36,826 nucleotides of DNA from NCBI GenBank assembly GCA_938039145.1, contig CALHVG010000034.1:1-36826 (forward strand), written 5' to 3'. This DNA is from an uncultured Treponema sp. Lineage in GTDB: Bacteria > Spirochaetota > Spirochaetia > Treponematales > Treponemataceae. The position numbers were made by a program, and so were the translations under genes. The notes beneath the pieces are model-generated. The model ran no database searches and had not been told where the DNA came from. It saw nothing but the letters and a program-made list of their open reading frames with translations. Every line of letters starts with the position of its first letter. The stretch's first letter is position 1. Shown one piece after another: positions 1-8,030 of this stretch.

Positions 1-1
1 A

Positions 2-205
2 CCAATGTTTACCTCCTGTTGTCCGGGATGGGTTCGTTTTATAAAAAGCCAATATCCTCATTTGGTTTCTCATCTATCTTCCGCTAAGTCTCCAATGCAG
101 ATGTTCGGTGCGGTTATGAAGTCATATTTTGCAGAAAAAATCGGTAAAAAACCTGAGGATATTTTCTCTGTAGCTATTATGCCCTGTGTTGCAAAAAAAA
201 GCGAA
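2..205 (+). pseudogene. [FeFe]-hydrogenase catalytic domain fragment (cut by the window start and by an internal junction)
   Basis: The reading frame is open from the first bases and encodes two H-cluster signatures of iron-only hydrogenases: TSCCPGWV (about residues 4-11) and MPCVAKKSE (about residues 59-67). Their cysteines bind the H-cluster in this family. About 68 residues fit the family. Then, around base 195-213, the frame runs into sequence that makes sense only as the reverse complement of a membrane protein gene. The ATG at base 5 is internal, because the family continues upstream of TSCCPGWV. The piece therefore lacks both its N-terminal part and its C-terminal part. The join sits in an A-rich stretch (GCAAAAAAAAGCG). 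It could be a real rearrangement breakpoint or a contig-end chimera. The family assignment is secure; the cause of truncation is inference. Confidence 0.8.
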
Positions 206-519
206 ATCGAGGTAAAAAGAATCATCAAAGGCCAAAGTTTTTTCAACGAAAGAGGAAGAAGTTCTCTTGCGCTCACAAAAAGAAATATTCCGTTTATTGA
301 AAAAAGCAGTCCCATAAAAAGTTTGAACGAAGTCCGTGAAAATCCAAGAAAAATGTACAGGAACACGAATCCCGCAAGCGAAATCATGGCGGAAAGCACG
401 CTAAGAAGAACCTGCTCGTTGTTCCCCATAAAACCCACCATAGCAAGAATTCCCGAAAACATAAGCAGCATTCCTACGGCGAGCATGGCATTCAGATGTT
501 TTTCATTAAGATTTTTCAT
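205..519 (-). CDS. Small integral membrane protein, unknown function, C-terminus lost at a junction
   Basis: This minus-strand gene starts at the ATG at 517-519, preceded by GAGAGG at a suitable distance. An upstream in-frame extension exists but has no ribosome binding site. The protein is about 105 residues up to the junction. It is strongly hydrophobic with about four transmembrane segments: AMLAVGMLLMFSGILAMVGF, then VLLSVLSAMISLAGFVFLYI, then a segment at about residues 65-83, then one near WPLMILFTSISLFF. The frame then continues without a stop into the antisense of the hydrogenase fragment, so the real C-terminus is missing. I do not recognise the family. It is divergent from the lipoprotein gene at 601. 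Confidence 0.6.
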
Positions 520-566
520 TTTAAACCTCTCATGCAGCACAATAGAATACACCATTATGTGTTGTC

Positions 567-595
567 TTGCAAATAACAAAAGTCCGTGCTAAATT
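567..595 (+). promoter_or_regulatory. Candidate sigma70 promoter for the lipoprotein gene, leaderless geometry
   Basis: TTGCAA at 567-572 and TAAATT at 590-595 are separated by 17 bp, and the ATG follows only 5 bases after the -10 box. No Shine-Dalgarno sequence precedes this ATG. Each hexamer matches the consensus at 4 of 6 positions, so the call rests mainly on spacing and on the same arrangement recurring at other genes in this window. Confidence 0.45.
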
Positions 596-600
596 GTGGC

Positions 601-1671
601 ATGCAAATAAAACTTTTTCCGAAAATCGTTTTTTTTTCAATTGCGCTGACCTTTGTTCCTTTTTGTTCGTGCGGCGCAAAACACGAATCCGAATCGGAAC
701 TGAAAAAAGCGGAAAAAATAAAAAAGGATCAGGAATCCCTTGCCGCACTTCTTAAAAACGACAATCTTGATTCGGTAAGCAGGTATGCAATAATAAACCA
801 AATGGCGAACAACATAATGAGCCTTGACGAAAGCCGGACTCTTATTCTTTTTCTTACGGACTGGGTTGAAGAAAAGCCCGACGACATTTATAACGCATAT
901 TGGCTTTTGATGACGGCGTACGCATACAAGTCGCAAAAAGCCGAACCCGTAGCCGAATACTATTTTGACAGAATCCTAAGAAACTGCGCGGATCTTCTTG
1001 TAAGCGGAAAATCCATACATCTTATCTGCCTTCAAAATTTGATTCAAATAAGTAAAACATCTCACAACAGAATAAAATATTTCAACGAACTGATAAATCG
1101 ATTTCCCTCGAACGTAAGCATAACGGAACTCTATCTTCGTCTGGCTTTGGAATACGAAAACGAAAGCGAATGGGACGAGGCTTTAAAGGCGTATTCAATT
1201 TTTCTTGCGCAGCCGGATGCGTCCACAATCCAAATTTCAGGGGAACCCAACGCATACAAAAAAGCAAGACAGATTGTAGGATTCAGCAATTCCGCAAAGG
1301 ACTGGACTTCCGAAAGTCTTTCGGGACTTGAAGAAAAGGTGAAAACCGCAATATCGAACTACGATTGGTACAGCCTTGATAAATACAAGGCAAAAGTTAA
1401 TTTCTTTTCGATGTCCTGGAAACAGGACGAAATGGATCCGAACACACAGGAAGCGTTTTCGATGCGGAATTTTATGCACGGACAAAGAATAAGGTTCAAC
1501 AAGGAGCTGGATTCAGCTTCAAACTCGAACGAGGCTTACCTACGAACATGGGGCTGGAGCAGCTACGTTCCTGTTTGGTATTTGTATTTCCGAAAAGTAA
1601 ATTTCCCGCTTGACCCCGACCTGAACGGCAACTGGGAATGGGCGGGAATTTACATGGGAGAAAAACTCTAG
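601..1671 (+). CDS. TPR-like lipoprotein, unknown function
   Basis: The protein is 356 residues from the ATG at 601. A GTG five codons upstream (586) is possible but lies across the likely -10 box. The N-terminus is a signal peptide ending in FCSC at about residues 21-24, a loose lipobox of the kind seen in spirochetes, so lipidation at Cys24 is likely. The middle is alpha-helical with tetratricopeptide-like stretches, for example LYLRLALEYENESEWDEALK. The C-terminal third is rich in aromatic residues and ends in a Trp-rich segment (WGWSSYVPVWYLYF). It lies 39 bases before the transglycosylase gene on the same strand and probably forms a unit with it, which suggests an envelope role. No enzymatic motif is visible. 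Confidence 0.75.
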   Translation: MQIKLFPKIVFFSIALTFVPFCSCGAKHESESELKKAEKIKKDQESLAALLKNDNLDSVSRYAIINQMANNIMSLDESRTLILFLTDWVEEKPDDIYNAYWLLMTAYAYKSQKAEPVAEYYFDRILRNCADLLVSGKSIHLICLQNLIQISKTSHNRIKYFNELINRFPSNVSITELYLRLALEYENESEWDEALKAYSIFLAQPDASTIQISGEPNAYKKARQIVGFSNSAKDWTSESLSGLEEKVKTAISNYDWYSLDKYKAKVNFFSMSWKQDEMDPNTQEAFSMRNFMHGQRIRFNKELDSASNSNEAYLRTWGWSSYVPVWYLYFRKVNFPLDPDLNGNWEWAGIYMGEKL

Positions 1672-1710
1672 CCGAAAATCAAAGGCGTTTTCAGGAATCC
1701 GGAAAATAAA

Positions 1711-2607
1711 ATGAAAAAATCCATATCATTTTTTTTAATCGTCTGCGTTTTTTTTCTTGGAACGCCCCTATTTCTCTTCGGGAAGCAGAATAACGGAGTC
1801 AGGTACAAAGAAATCGGTCTGAACGGCGTAAACAAAGAAGCCGTAAAAATCCTAAGAAAAAAGTATCTTACCGTCCACAGGGCATGGCTTTACAAAACCC
1901 TTGACGACGCGGAGCCTTACAGAATATACGTCAGGAACGAAATCGAAAAACGAAAAATGCCCAAAATCTTGGAATATCTTCCCGTAGTGGAATCAAACTA
2001 CAATCCGAAAGCAAAATCAAAATCCGGGGCGACCGGAATGTGGCAGTTCATGAAAAACAGCGTTCATCCGTTCCTTGTGTGCAACGAATACGTGGACGAG
2101 CGGCTTGACCCGTGGAAATCCACCGACGGAGCTTTAAGAAAACTGAAGGATAACTACAACACATTCGGGGACTGGCTTTTGGCAATAACGGCATACAACT
2201 GCGGAGTCGGGGCGTTAAAAAAAGCGATAAGCAAGGCAGGCTCAAAAGATTTTTGGTATCTTAGGGAACACAAATACCTTAGCGAGCAGGCTTCAGGCTA
2301 TGTTCCAAAACTTCTTGCAATCGCAGATGTTGCGGAAAACGCAAGATATTACGGAATCGCGATGCCTACAGCAAGAGATGCGAACGGAAAAACCATCGAA
2401 ATGAGAGCCGGAAAATTCGACTACGTAAAAGTAAAAGGCTCGGTTTCTCTTAATTGGCTTTCCAAGGAACTAAGGATAGACAAAGACGAACTTTACGCCC
2501 TGAATTCAAGCCTTGTAAAAGGAGTTACGCCTCCGAAAGCGGAATACAGAATCCGGCTTCCCGAAGGAATGGGAGAATATGCGCGGTACGTGCTTCAGCG
2601 GCTTTGA
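1711..2607 (+). CDS. Lytic transglycosylase, MltD-like (SLT domain)
   Basis: This is a 298-residue exported protein that should cleave peptidoglycan glycan strands non-hydrolytically in the periplasm. Residues 1-24 form a signal peptide. The SLT (family 1) domain spans about residues 70-210: Glu94 in PVVESNYNPKA is the expected catalytic acid, followed by SGATGMWQFM (105-114) and ITAYNCGVGALKKA (159-172), all diagnostic. Residues 235-290 (VKGSVSLNWLSKELRID and on) resemble a LysM-type carbohydrate-binding repeat, as in MltD. The start ATG at 1711 gives a complete signal peptide. The stop codon abuts the stop of the convergent OmpA-family gene with no bases between. Family is clear; the exact subfamily is inferred from the LysM-like tail. 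Confidence 0.9.
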   Translation: MKKSISFFLIVCVFFLGTPLFLFGKQNNGVRYKEIGLNGVNKEAVKILRKKYLTVHRAWLYKTLDDAEPYRIYVRNEIEKRKMPKILEYLPVVESNYNPKAKSKSGATGMWQFMKNSVHPFLVCNEYVDERLDPWKSTDGALRKLKDNYNTFGDWLLAITAYNCGVGALKKAISKAGSKDFWYLREHKYLSEQASGYVPKLLAIADVAENARYYGIAMPTARDANGKTIEMRAGKFDYVKVKGSVSLNWLSKELRIDKDELYALNSSLVKGVTPPKAEYRIRLPEGMGEYARYVLQRL

Positions 2608-3942
2608 CTAAGACCAGTCCCTCTGAATGTAAGTCGCCCTCGGTCTTGCCGTTATGTCCACGCGCCTGTTCTGCGCCCTACCTTCTTCCGTGTCGTTCGG
2701 GGCAACAGGACGGGTAGCGCCGTACCCCTTGTAACTGAAAAGGCTTTCCGGCACGCCTTCCGAAACAAGCGCCTTGAGCACCGTCCTTGTGCGCTCTATC
2801 GAAAGATTCATTTGACCTACAGGCTTTCCAAGGTCTGCCGTATGACCTTCAACAAGAATGGTAAACGAATTGTCGGAAACTATTTCTTTTAGGATTTCAG
2901 CAATTTTTCTGATTCTGGGAAGCTCGTCCGGAAGAAGAGTGCTGGAATCCGGAACAAATTTCAAGTCAACGGAAAAAACAATTCCTCCGATTGAATCGTT
3001 CACGTCCACGTTCGGAACTTTGTTCTCATAGATGTATCGTTTTACCGCCTTGTAAGACGCATAGTACGATTTGTCCTTTTCGGGAACTTTTACATCATAG
3101 ACAAGATTTTTTTTATCCAAAAGAACGACAACTTTTCCTTCCCGCATAAGATTCTTATTTTCGTTAAGTGCAAGAATTTTCCATGCGTCGTTTTTTCTTA
3201 TAACCGGGTCAGACCTGTTCCGACCGTAGATTCTGAACGCCTTTATGTACAAAGGGTCAACGCCTATTCTGTCCTCGAACAGCGAAAAATCGTCGGAACT
3301 TTCATAATGCGCGATTCCGATTTCCGCCGCCGTTTTGGGCTCGACCATGTTTTTTTCAAATACAAGATTCATTTCTTCGTCCCAAATTTTCGGGAAAAAA
3401 CACGGATACGCTTCGCTTGAAGTGTATTCCCCGTGAACGGGAAGAGTTCCCCTTGCATCGATTATTATTCCCGAATACGCTCTTGTGGAAACCGATTCGA
3501 TTGGCGGCTCAAGCAAATACGGATATTTATGCTTAACAAGTTTCCTCGAAATCGAGTCAAGGCTGATTGTGTGCGTGGTGGAAAGCGTTTTTCCGTCATG
3601 CGAAAAAAGTTCGGGCGTCCGCTTTCCGTTTTCGATTATCCTTGCAATCTGCTCAAGAGTTATAGTCTCGTCGTCCACAAGGTCTTCAAGATAATTCATA
3701 GAATCAACGTAAAGCGAAAGAATAGGATTTTTCAGCAAAGACGGCATTTTGAGCTTTATCATTCCGGTAGCCGTGTTTTTGCCCGAAGGCATATGGAGCC
3801 CCGCAGTTTTCATGTCAAGAAAAAGTTCGGAACTGAAATCCTTTGTTATCCAGTTCACCCTGCTTTTTGAAGAAACAGCGCCTTGAGAGAAAATCGGATT
3901 AAAGACAACCAGCAAAAATGAAACAAGAATAATTTTTTTCAT
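2608..3942 (-). CDS. OmpA-family outer-membrane/peptidoglycan-binding protein
   Basis: The start chosen is the ATG at 3942, preceded by AAAGGGAAT, giving 444 residues. In-frame ATGs slightly upstream lack a better site. Residues 1-20 are a signal peptide ending near FSQG. The central 300 residues are not recognisable. The last 120 residues are an OmpA C-terminal domain: VEGHTADLGKP, NLSIERTRTVLKAL, and GYGATRPVAPND followed by AQNRRVDI, which is the canonical peptidoglycan-binding signature with its Asp and Arg. The role is probably to tether the outer envelope to the cell wall, which fits the convergent transglycosylase neighbour. The family is certain; the function of the large N-terminal part is unknown. 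Confidence 0.88.
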   Translation of the reverse strand: MKKIILVSFLLVVFNPIFSQGAVSSKSRVNWITKDFSSELFLDMKTAGLHMPSGKNTATGMIKLKMPSLLKNPILSLYVDSMNYLEDLVDDETITLEQIARIIENGKRTPELFSHDGKTLSTTHTISLDSISRKLVKHKYPYLLEPPIESVSTRAYSGIIIDARGTLPVHGEYTSSEAYPCFFPKIWDEEMNLVFEKNMVEPKTAAEIGIAHYESSDDFSLFEDRIGVDPLYIKAFRIYGRNRSDPVIRKNDAWKILALNENKNLMREGKVVVLLDKKNLVYDVKVPEKDKSYYASYKAVKRYIYENKVPNVDVNDSIGGIVFSVDLKFVPDSSTLLPDELPRIRKIAEILKEIVSDNSFTILVEGHTADLGKPVGQMNLSIERTRTVLKALVSEGVPESLFSYKGYGATRPVAPNDTEEGRAQNRRVDITARPRATYIQRDWS

Positions 3943-4008
3943 AGGATTCCCTTTCATCATTTTCGGAAGTTTTTCGGTATCAGTTGAATACAATCGCTCA
4001 ATCTGAAC

Positions 4009-4038
4009 AAAAAAAGGCGCACCTAAAAAGATGCGCCT
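4009..4038 (-). terminator. Intrinsic terminator of the oadGAB operon
   Basis: Read on the minus strand, AGGCGCA (4032-4038) pairs with TGCGCCT (4015-4021) across a 10-nt loop and is followed by a run of seven T. It begins 18 bases past the oadB stop codon. Confidence 0.92.
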
Positions 4039-4056
4039 AAATCTGCCTTAAAAAAA

Positions 4057-5484
4057 TCAGTGGCCGTACGTGCTTATGAAAACACCTGCGGCAATCGCCG
4101 TTCCTATTACGCCTGAAACGTTCGGGCCCATTGCGTGCATAAGAAGGAAATTCGTAGGATCAATGGACTGCCCCACCTTGTTTGAAACTCTGGCTGCCAT
4201 CGGCACGGCAGAAACTCCCGCAGAACCGATAAGCGGATTTATTTTTTCTTTCAAGAAAAGATTCATGAATTTCGCCATAATAATACCGCCGGCTGTGGCA
4301 ACAACAAACGCAAGAAGACCGAGAATGATTATTCCCATCGAATTCATGTTTATAATTTTTTCAGGGGTCATCTGACTTCCGACGCCAAGTGAAAGCAAAA
4401 TTGAAACGATGTTCATCAATTCGTTCTGAACAGTCTTTGAAAGCCGTTCCACAATTCCGATTTCCTTTATGAAATTTCCGAACGCAAGCATTCCGATTAG
4501 AGGGGCTGCAGGCGGAAGAAGAAGAATCGTTATTATAAGAAGGGTCAACGGAAAAAGGACTTTTTCTGCGCGGCTTACTTCCCTTAACTGGTTCATTTTT
4601 ATGCGCCGCTCTTTGTCCGTGGTCAAAAGCTTCATTATCGGCGGCTGAATCATAGGAACAAGCGCCATGTAAGAATACGCCGCAACGGCAATTACCGCCA
4701 TCATTTCAGGGGCAAGTTTTGCAGAAAGGTATATCGACGTAGGGCCGTCCGCACCTCCGATTATTGCAACGGCTGACGCCTGGAGCATATTGTAATCGAT
4801 ATTCGGAAGCATATTCATAAGAGCAACTCCGAACAAAGTTGCAAACACACCGATTTGAGCAGCACCGCCTAGCAAAGCAGTCTTAGGATTCGCGATTAAA
4901 GGGCCGAAATCCGTCATCGCACCGATTCCCATAAACACCAGCATGGGGAAAAACTCGTTTCCCACTCCTGCAGAATAGATTATGTGAAGCATACCGTCGG
5001 GCGCATCTCCCATTCCGGCTCCGGGAATATTTACAAGAATCGTTCCGAATCCTATAGGAATCAGAAGAAGAGGCTCGAAATTTTTTGCCGCACCAAGGTA
5101 AACGATAAGAAAACCTATCAGAAGCATTACAAGTTTCTGCCAGCCAGGAACAACCCTTCCTGAAAACGGGTCAGCGGATTTTGCCTCTTCGGCCGCGGCT
5201 TTTTCCGCATTGTCCGCCATAACATCATCTTTCGATTCCGTATGAATCATCTTGTAGATGCCTGTGTTTTTTCCGACGTTCTTCAAAAATTCCGAAACGG
5301 AAATTCTTGGAACATTTTCGCTTCCCGCAACAATAGCAGTGCTCATGTTCCTGAACGAAGCGACCTCTCCTCCTTTTTCCGCAAAAACAGTGCTTCCAAA
5401 AGAAAGTACAAAAGCCGCCATAACGAACACGCAGGTTACAAGGAATATCCGTTTTATATTCTGTTTATTATTCAACATTTCCAT
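4057..5484 (-). CDS. oadB: Sodium-pump decarboxylase beta subunit (OadB/GcdB/MmdB family)
   Basis: This is the integral-membrane subunit that couples decarboxylation of the carboxybiotin formed by OadA to sodium export. GGADGPTSIY contains the conserved Asp of the sodium site, and the C-terminal block PTNFLLMHAMGPNVSGVIG with the preceding PMAARVSNKVGQ is highly diagnostic. About ten transmembrane segments follow residue 105. The first 100 residues are unusual: a signal-like hydrophobic segment (residues 10-33) and a polar, Ala/Glu-rich stretch precede the family core, making the protein 475 residues against a usual 375-430. The start at 5484 is supported by GAGG six bases upstream. It follows oadA by 18 bases. 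Substrate (oxaloacetate, methylmalonyl-CoA or glutaconyl-CoA) cannot be fixed from this subunit alone. Confidence 0.92.
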   Translation of the reverse strand: MEMLNNKQNIKRIFLVTCVFVMAAFVLSFGSTVFAEKGGEVASFRNMSTAIVAGSENVPRISVSEFLKNVGKNTGIYKMIHTESKDDVMADNAEKAAAEEAKSADPFSGRVVPGWQKLVMLLIGFLIVYLGAAKNFEPLLLIPIGFGTILVNIPGAGMGDAPDGMLHIIYSAGVGNEFFPMLVFMGIGAMTDFGPLIANPKTALLGGAAQIGVFATLFGVALMNMLPNIDYNMLQASAVAIIGGADGPTSIYLSAKLAPEMMAVIAVAAYSYMALVPMIQPPIMKLLTTDKERRIKMNQLREVSRAEKVLFPLTLLIITILLLPPAAPLIGMLAFGNFIKEIGIVERLSKTVQNELMNIVSILLSLGVGSQMTPEKIINMNSMGIIILGLLAFVVATAGGIIMAKFMNLFLKEKINPLIGSAGVSAVPMAARVSNKVGQSIDPTNFLLMHAMGPNVSGVIGTAIAAGVFISTYGH

Positions 5485-5502
5485 AAAAAACCTCAAATCC
5501 GA

Positions 5503-7626
5503 TTAGCCTAATTCAGCCACAACCTGACCGCTTGAAATCTGGCTTCCGGCGGAAACAAGGAAATGCACCTTTCCCGAAGCGCCGGCTTTGATTTCAAGTT
5601 CCATCTTCATGGATTCGATTATAAGAATCGTGTCCTCGGCGGAAACGGAAGCGCCCTCATCTACAGCATGGCGAAGAGCCACACCCGCAACGGGAGCCTT
5701 TACAGGAGTTCCGCCGTTTGACGAAGCCGCTTTTGCTTCCGGCATTGGCGCGGAAGGAACTGCCGCTTGAGGAGCGGGCTGAGCTTTAGGCGCAGGAGCT
5801 GCAGCCGGAGAAGCGGAGCCGCCGATTGTCGCAAGTTTCTGACCGTTTGCAACCTGAATTCCGGGTTGAGCCGCAAACGAAATTTTTCCGTCACACGGAG
5901 ATTTTACCTCAAGTTCCATTTTCATTGACTCAAGGACGATGACAGTCTGCCCTTTTTTCACGGAAGCCCCATTTGAAACTTCAAAGCGAAGAAGCGTTCC
6001 TGCTACAGGAGCTTTTACGTCCTCGCCTGCCGAAACGTTGGAAGCCGAGGCTGAAACCGGAGCGGCATTTTTTTGCACTATAGGAGCGGCTTTTGCACCC
6101 GAAGAACCGAACGAAACATCGTAGGAAACTCCGTTCACGCTCACGCTCATGCTGTCCCCGGCAGGACCTGTTGTAACATCGTATGAAGAACCGTTTACGG
6201 TTACAGTGTAAGAGCCGCCTTTGTTATCTTTTGGAGATGCCGACTCAGGCTTCTTTGCGAATGTTTTTGCCGCATCCACAGGACCTTTTGAACGTTCCGC
6301 AAAGAATTTCGGAGCGACATTAGGGAACATCGCATAGGTAAGAGCGTCCTCGTCAGAACCGTCGCCTCCGTTCTTCTTGGATTCTTCAAGCATTTTGTCC
6401 CATTCAGGCTCAAGCAAATCGGCAGGGCGACATGTGACCACCTCATCCATCTTGTTCTGCTCGAGAGCCTTCTTCACAAGTTCGGGATTCGCATCGGCAG
6501 GCAGTTTTCCAAAACGTCCTGTAATAAGATTCCTGAAATCCTGAGTCATAGCGGTGTAACGTCCCATAAGAACGTTCATAACCGCCTGAGTTCCGACGAT
6601 TTGGGAAGTCGGGGTTACAAGAGGAACATAGCCTGCGTCCTTGTGGACTTTCGGAAGTTCCTCAAGCACGGCATCCATTTTTCCGCCCGCCCCCTGCTGT
6701 TTCAACTGACTTTCAAGATTTGAAAGCATTCCGCCCGGAACCTGGGAAACCAAAATGCGGGTGTCCGCTCCAAGAAATTTTGATTCAAGGGAAGAATAGT
6801 GCTCCCGAATCTCTCGGAAATAAGCCGCAAGTTCAAGCAACGCCCTTGTGTCAAGTCCGGTATCGTATGGGGAATCCTTGAGCATTTCGACTACCGTTTC
6901 AGTAGGAGAATGGCTTGTTCCCATCGACATGGAAGAAATCGCAGTATCCAAAATGTCCGCTCCGGCTTCAGCCCCCTTCAAAAGTGTCGCAACAGAAAGA
7001 CCGGTGGTCGCATGAGAATGGATTTCCACAGGAAGGTCAACCTTTTCTTTGATTGCCTTTACAAGCTCATAGGCTACATAAGGTTTCAGAAGACCCGACA
7101 TATCTTTTATGCAGATAGAATCCGCCCCGAAATCTGCATATGTCTTTGCAAGTTCCGCATATTTTTCTACAGTATGAAATGGGGTTACCGCATAGGAAAT
7201 TGCCATCTGCACGTGTTTTCCTGTTTTTTTCGCGGCTTTTGTGGCGCATTCCATGTTCCGAGGGTCGTTACAGGCATCAAAAATACGGAAAACATCGATT
7301 CCGTTCTTGGCTGCAGTGGCAACAAATTTTTCAACCACATCATCCGCATAATGACGGTAGCCCAAAAGATTCTGCGCTCGAAGAAGCATCATTATCTTTG
7401 AATTGGGCATTGCCGCATGAAGTTTTCGAAGCCTGTCCCACGGGTCTTCGTTCAAGAATCGGATGCAGGAGTCGTAAGTCGCTCCACCCCAGCCTTCCAC
7501 AAATTTGTAACCGATTTTATCAAGCATCGGACACGCCGGAAGCATATCCGCAGTAGTCATTCGTGTGGCGTGAAGACTCTGATGAGCATCACGTATCGCA
7601 AGTTCTGAAATTCCAACTTTAGCCAT
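5503..7626 (-). CDS. oadA: Oxaloacetate decarboxylase alpha subunit / carboxyltransferase with two biotinyl domains
   Basis: This 707-residue protein has a biotin-dependent carboxyltransferase TIM barrel (residues 1-300) with DAHQSLHATRM at 14-24, the lysine-containing CIKDMSGLL, and the metal-binding histidines in EIHSHATTGLSVAT. A conserved PYC/OADA domain follows to about residue 430. After a Ser/Lys-rich linker with two short similar segments (TVTVNGSSYDV and SVSVNGVSYDV) come two separate biotinyl domains, each with the biotinylation signature ESMKMELE at about residues 577 and 675, joined by a Pro/Ala-rich swinging linker. One such domain is the norm. The lysine in each ESMKME should carry biotin. 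AGGAG of its ribosome site overlaps the oadG stop, which implies translational coupling. Pairing with OadB and OadG supports oxaloacetate decarboxylation. Confidence 0.93.
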   Translation of the reverse strand: MAKVGISELAIRDAHQSLHATRMTTADMLPACPMLDKIGYKFVEGWGGATYDSCIRFLNEDPWDRLRKLHAAMPNSKIMMLLRAQNLLGYRHYADDVVEKFVATAAKNGIDVFRIFDACNDPRNMECATKAAKKTGKHVQMAISYAVTPFHTVEKYAELAKTYADFGADSICIKDMSGLLKPYVAYELVKAIKEKVDLPVEIHSHATTGLSVATLLKGAEAGADILDTAISSMSMGTSHSPTETVVEMLKDSPYDTGLDTRALLELAAYFREIREHYSSLESKFLGADTRILVSQVPGGMLSNLESQLKQQGAGGKMDAVLEELPKVHKDAGYVPLVTPTSQIVGTQAVMNVLMGRYTAMTQDFRNLITGRFGKLPADANPELVKKALEQNKMDEVVTCRPADLLEPEWDKMLEESKKNGGDGSDEDALTYAMFPNVAPKFFAERSKGPVDAAKTFAKKPESASPKDNKGGSYTVTVNGSSYDVTTGPAGDSMSVSVNGVSYDVSFGSSGAKAAPIVQKNAAPVSASASNVSAGEDVKAPVAGTLLRFEVSNGASVKKGQTVIVLESMKMELEVKSPCDGKISFAAQPGIQVANGQKLATIGGSASPAAAPAPKAQPAPQAAVPSAPMPEAKAASSNGGTPVKAPVAGVALRHAVDEGASVSAEDTILIIESMKMELEIKAGASGKVHFLVSAGSQISSGQVVAELG

Positions 7627-7638
7627 TCTTATTTTCTC

Positions 7639-7920
7639 CTATAATTTCAATTGTTTGTCATGGACAGCAGCGGCAATCGCAGCCACAATCTGAACATCAT
7701 CGCCGTAGGAAACGGATTTTTCCGAATCTTGCGCCGCAATGACACCGCCCGAAGAATTTCCTTTCTTCGCAAGAGTTTTTTCCTCATCAAGTTTCAATGC
7801 GTGAACAAGCAACCTTAAAAGGTTCATGCACAGAATCAAAATTATTATGAAGGAAAAAACGACTGCCATACCCAGCAAAGTCAAAAGTCCGCTTTGCCCA
7901 AGCATTTCTAATATTGTCAT
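7639..7920 (-). CDS. oadG: Decarboxylase sodium pump gamma subunit
   Basis: This is a 93-residue protein with one N-terminal membrane segment (about residues 10-34, LLTLLGMAVVFSFIIILILC) and a polar cytoplasmic tail with a short AIAAAVHDKQ-like end, as expected for OadG, which assembles the alpha subunit onto the membrane beta subunit. The start ATG at 7920 is preceded by GGGGGT. It is the first gene of the operon, followed 12 bases later by oadA. Sequence conservation in this family is weak, so the call rests on size, topology and operon position. Confidence 0.85.
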   Translation of the reverse strand: MTILEMLGQSGLLTLLGMAVVFSFIIILILCMNLLRLLVHALKLDEEKTLAKKGNSSGGVIAAQDSEKSVSYGDDVQIVAAIAAAVHDKQLKL

Positions 7921-7974
7921 ATGACCCCCGTTTACATAAGCGACTTTACATTTTTTTTGAAAATGTCATTTTAA

Positions 7975-8002
7975 ATTATACGCAATTACTCAATATTTTC
8001 AA
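7975..8002 (-). promoter_or_regulatory. Sigma70 promoter of oadGAB
   Basis: On the minus strand, TTGAAA (7997-8002) and a perfect TATAAT (7975-7980) are separated by 16 bp. The resulting leader of about 50 bases includes a small hairpin (ACATTTT/AAAATGT, 7948-7966) and the GGGGGT site. The -35 overlaps that of the divergent gene at 8031. Confidence 0.75.
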
Positions 8003-8024
8003 TAGATTATATTTTCGCTATACT
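7996..8024 (+). promoter_or_regulatory. Divergent promoter with leaderless geometry for the membrane protein at 8031
   Basis: TATACT (8019-8024) lies 6 bases before the ATG at 8031. TTTTCA at 7996-8001 is a 4-of-6 -35 at 17 bp spacing. No Shine-Dalgarno sequence is present. Confidence 0.5.
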
Positions 8025-8030
8025 GAATCC

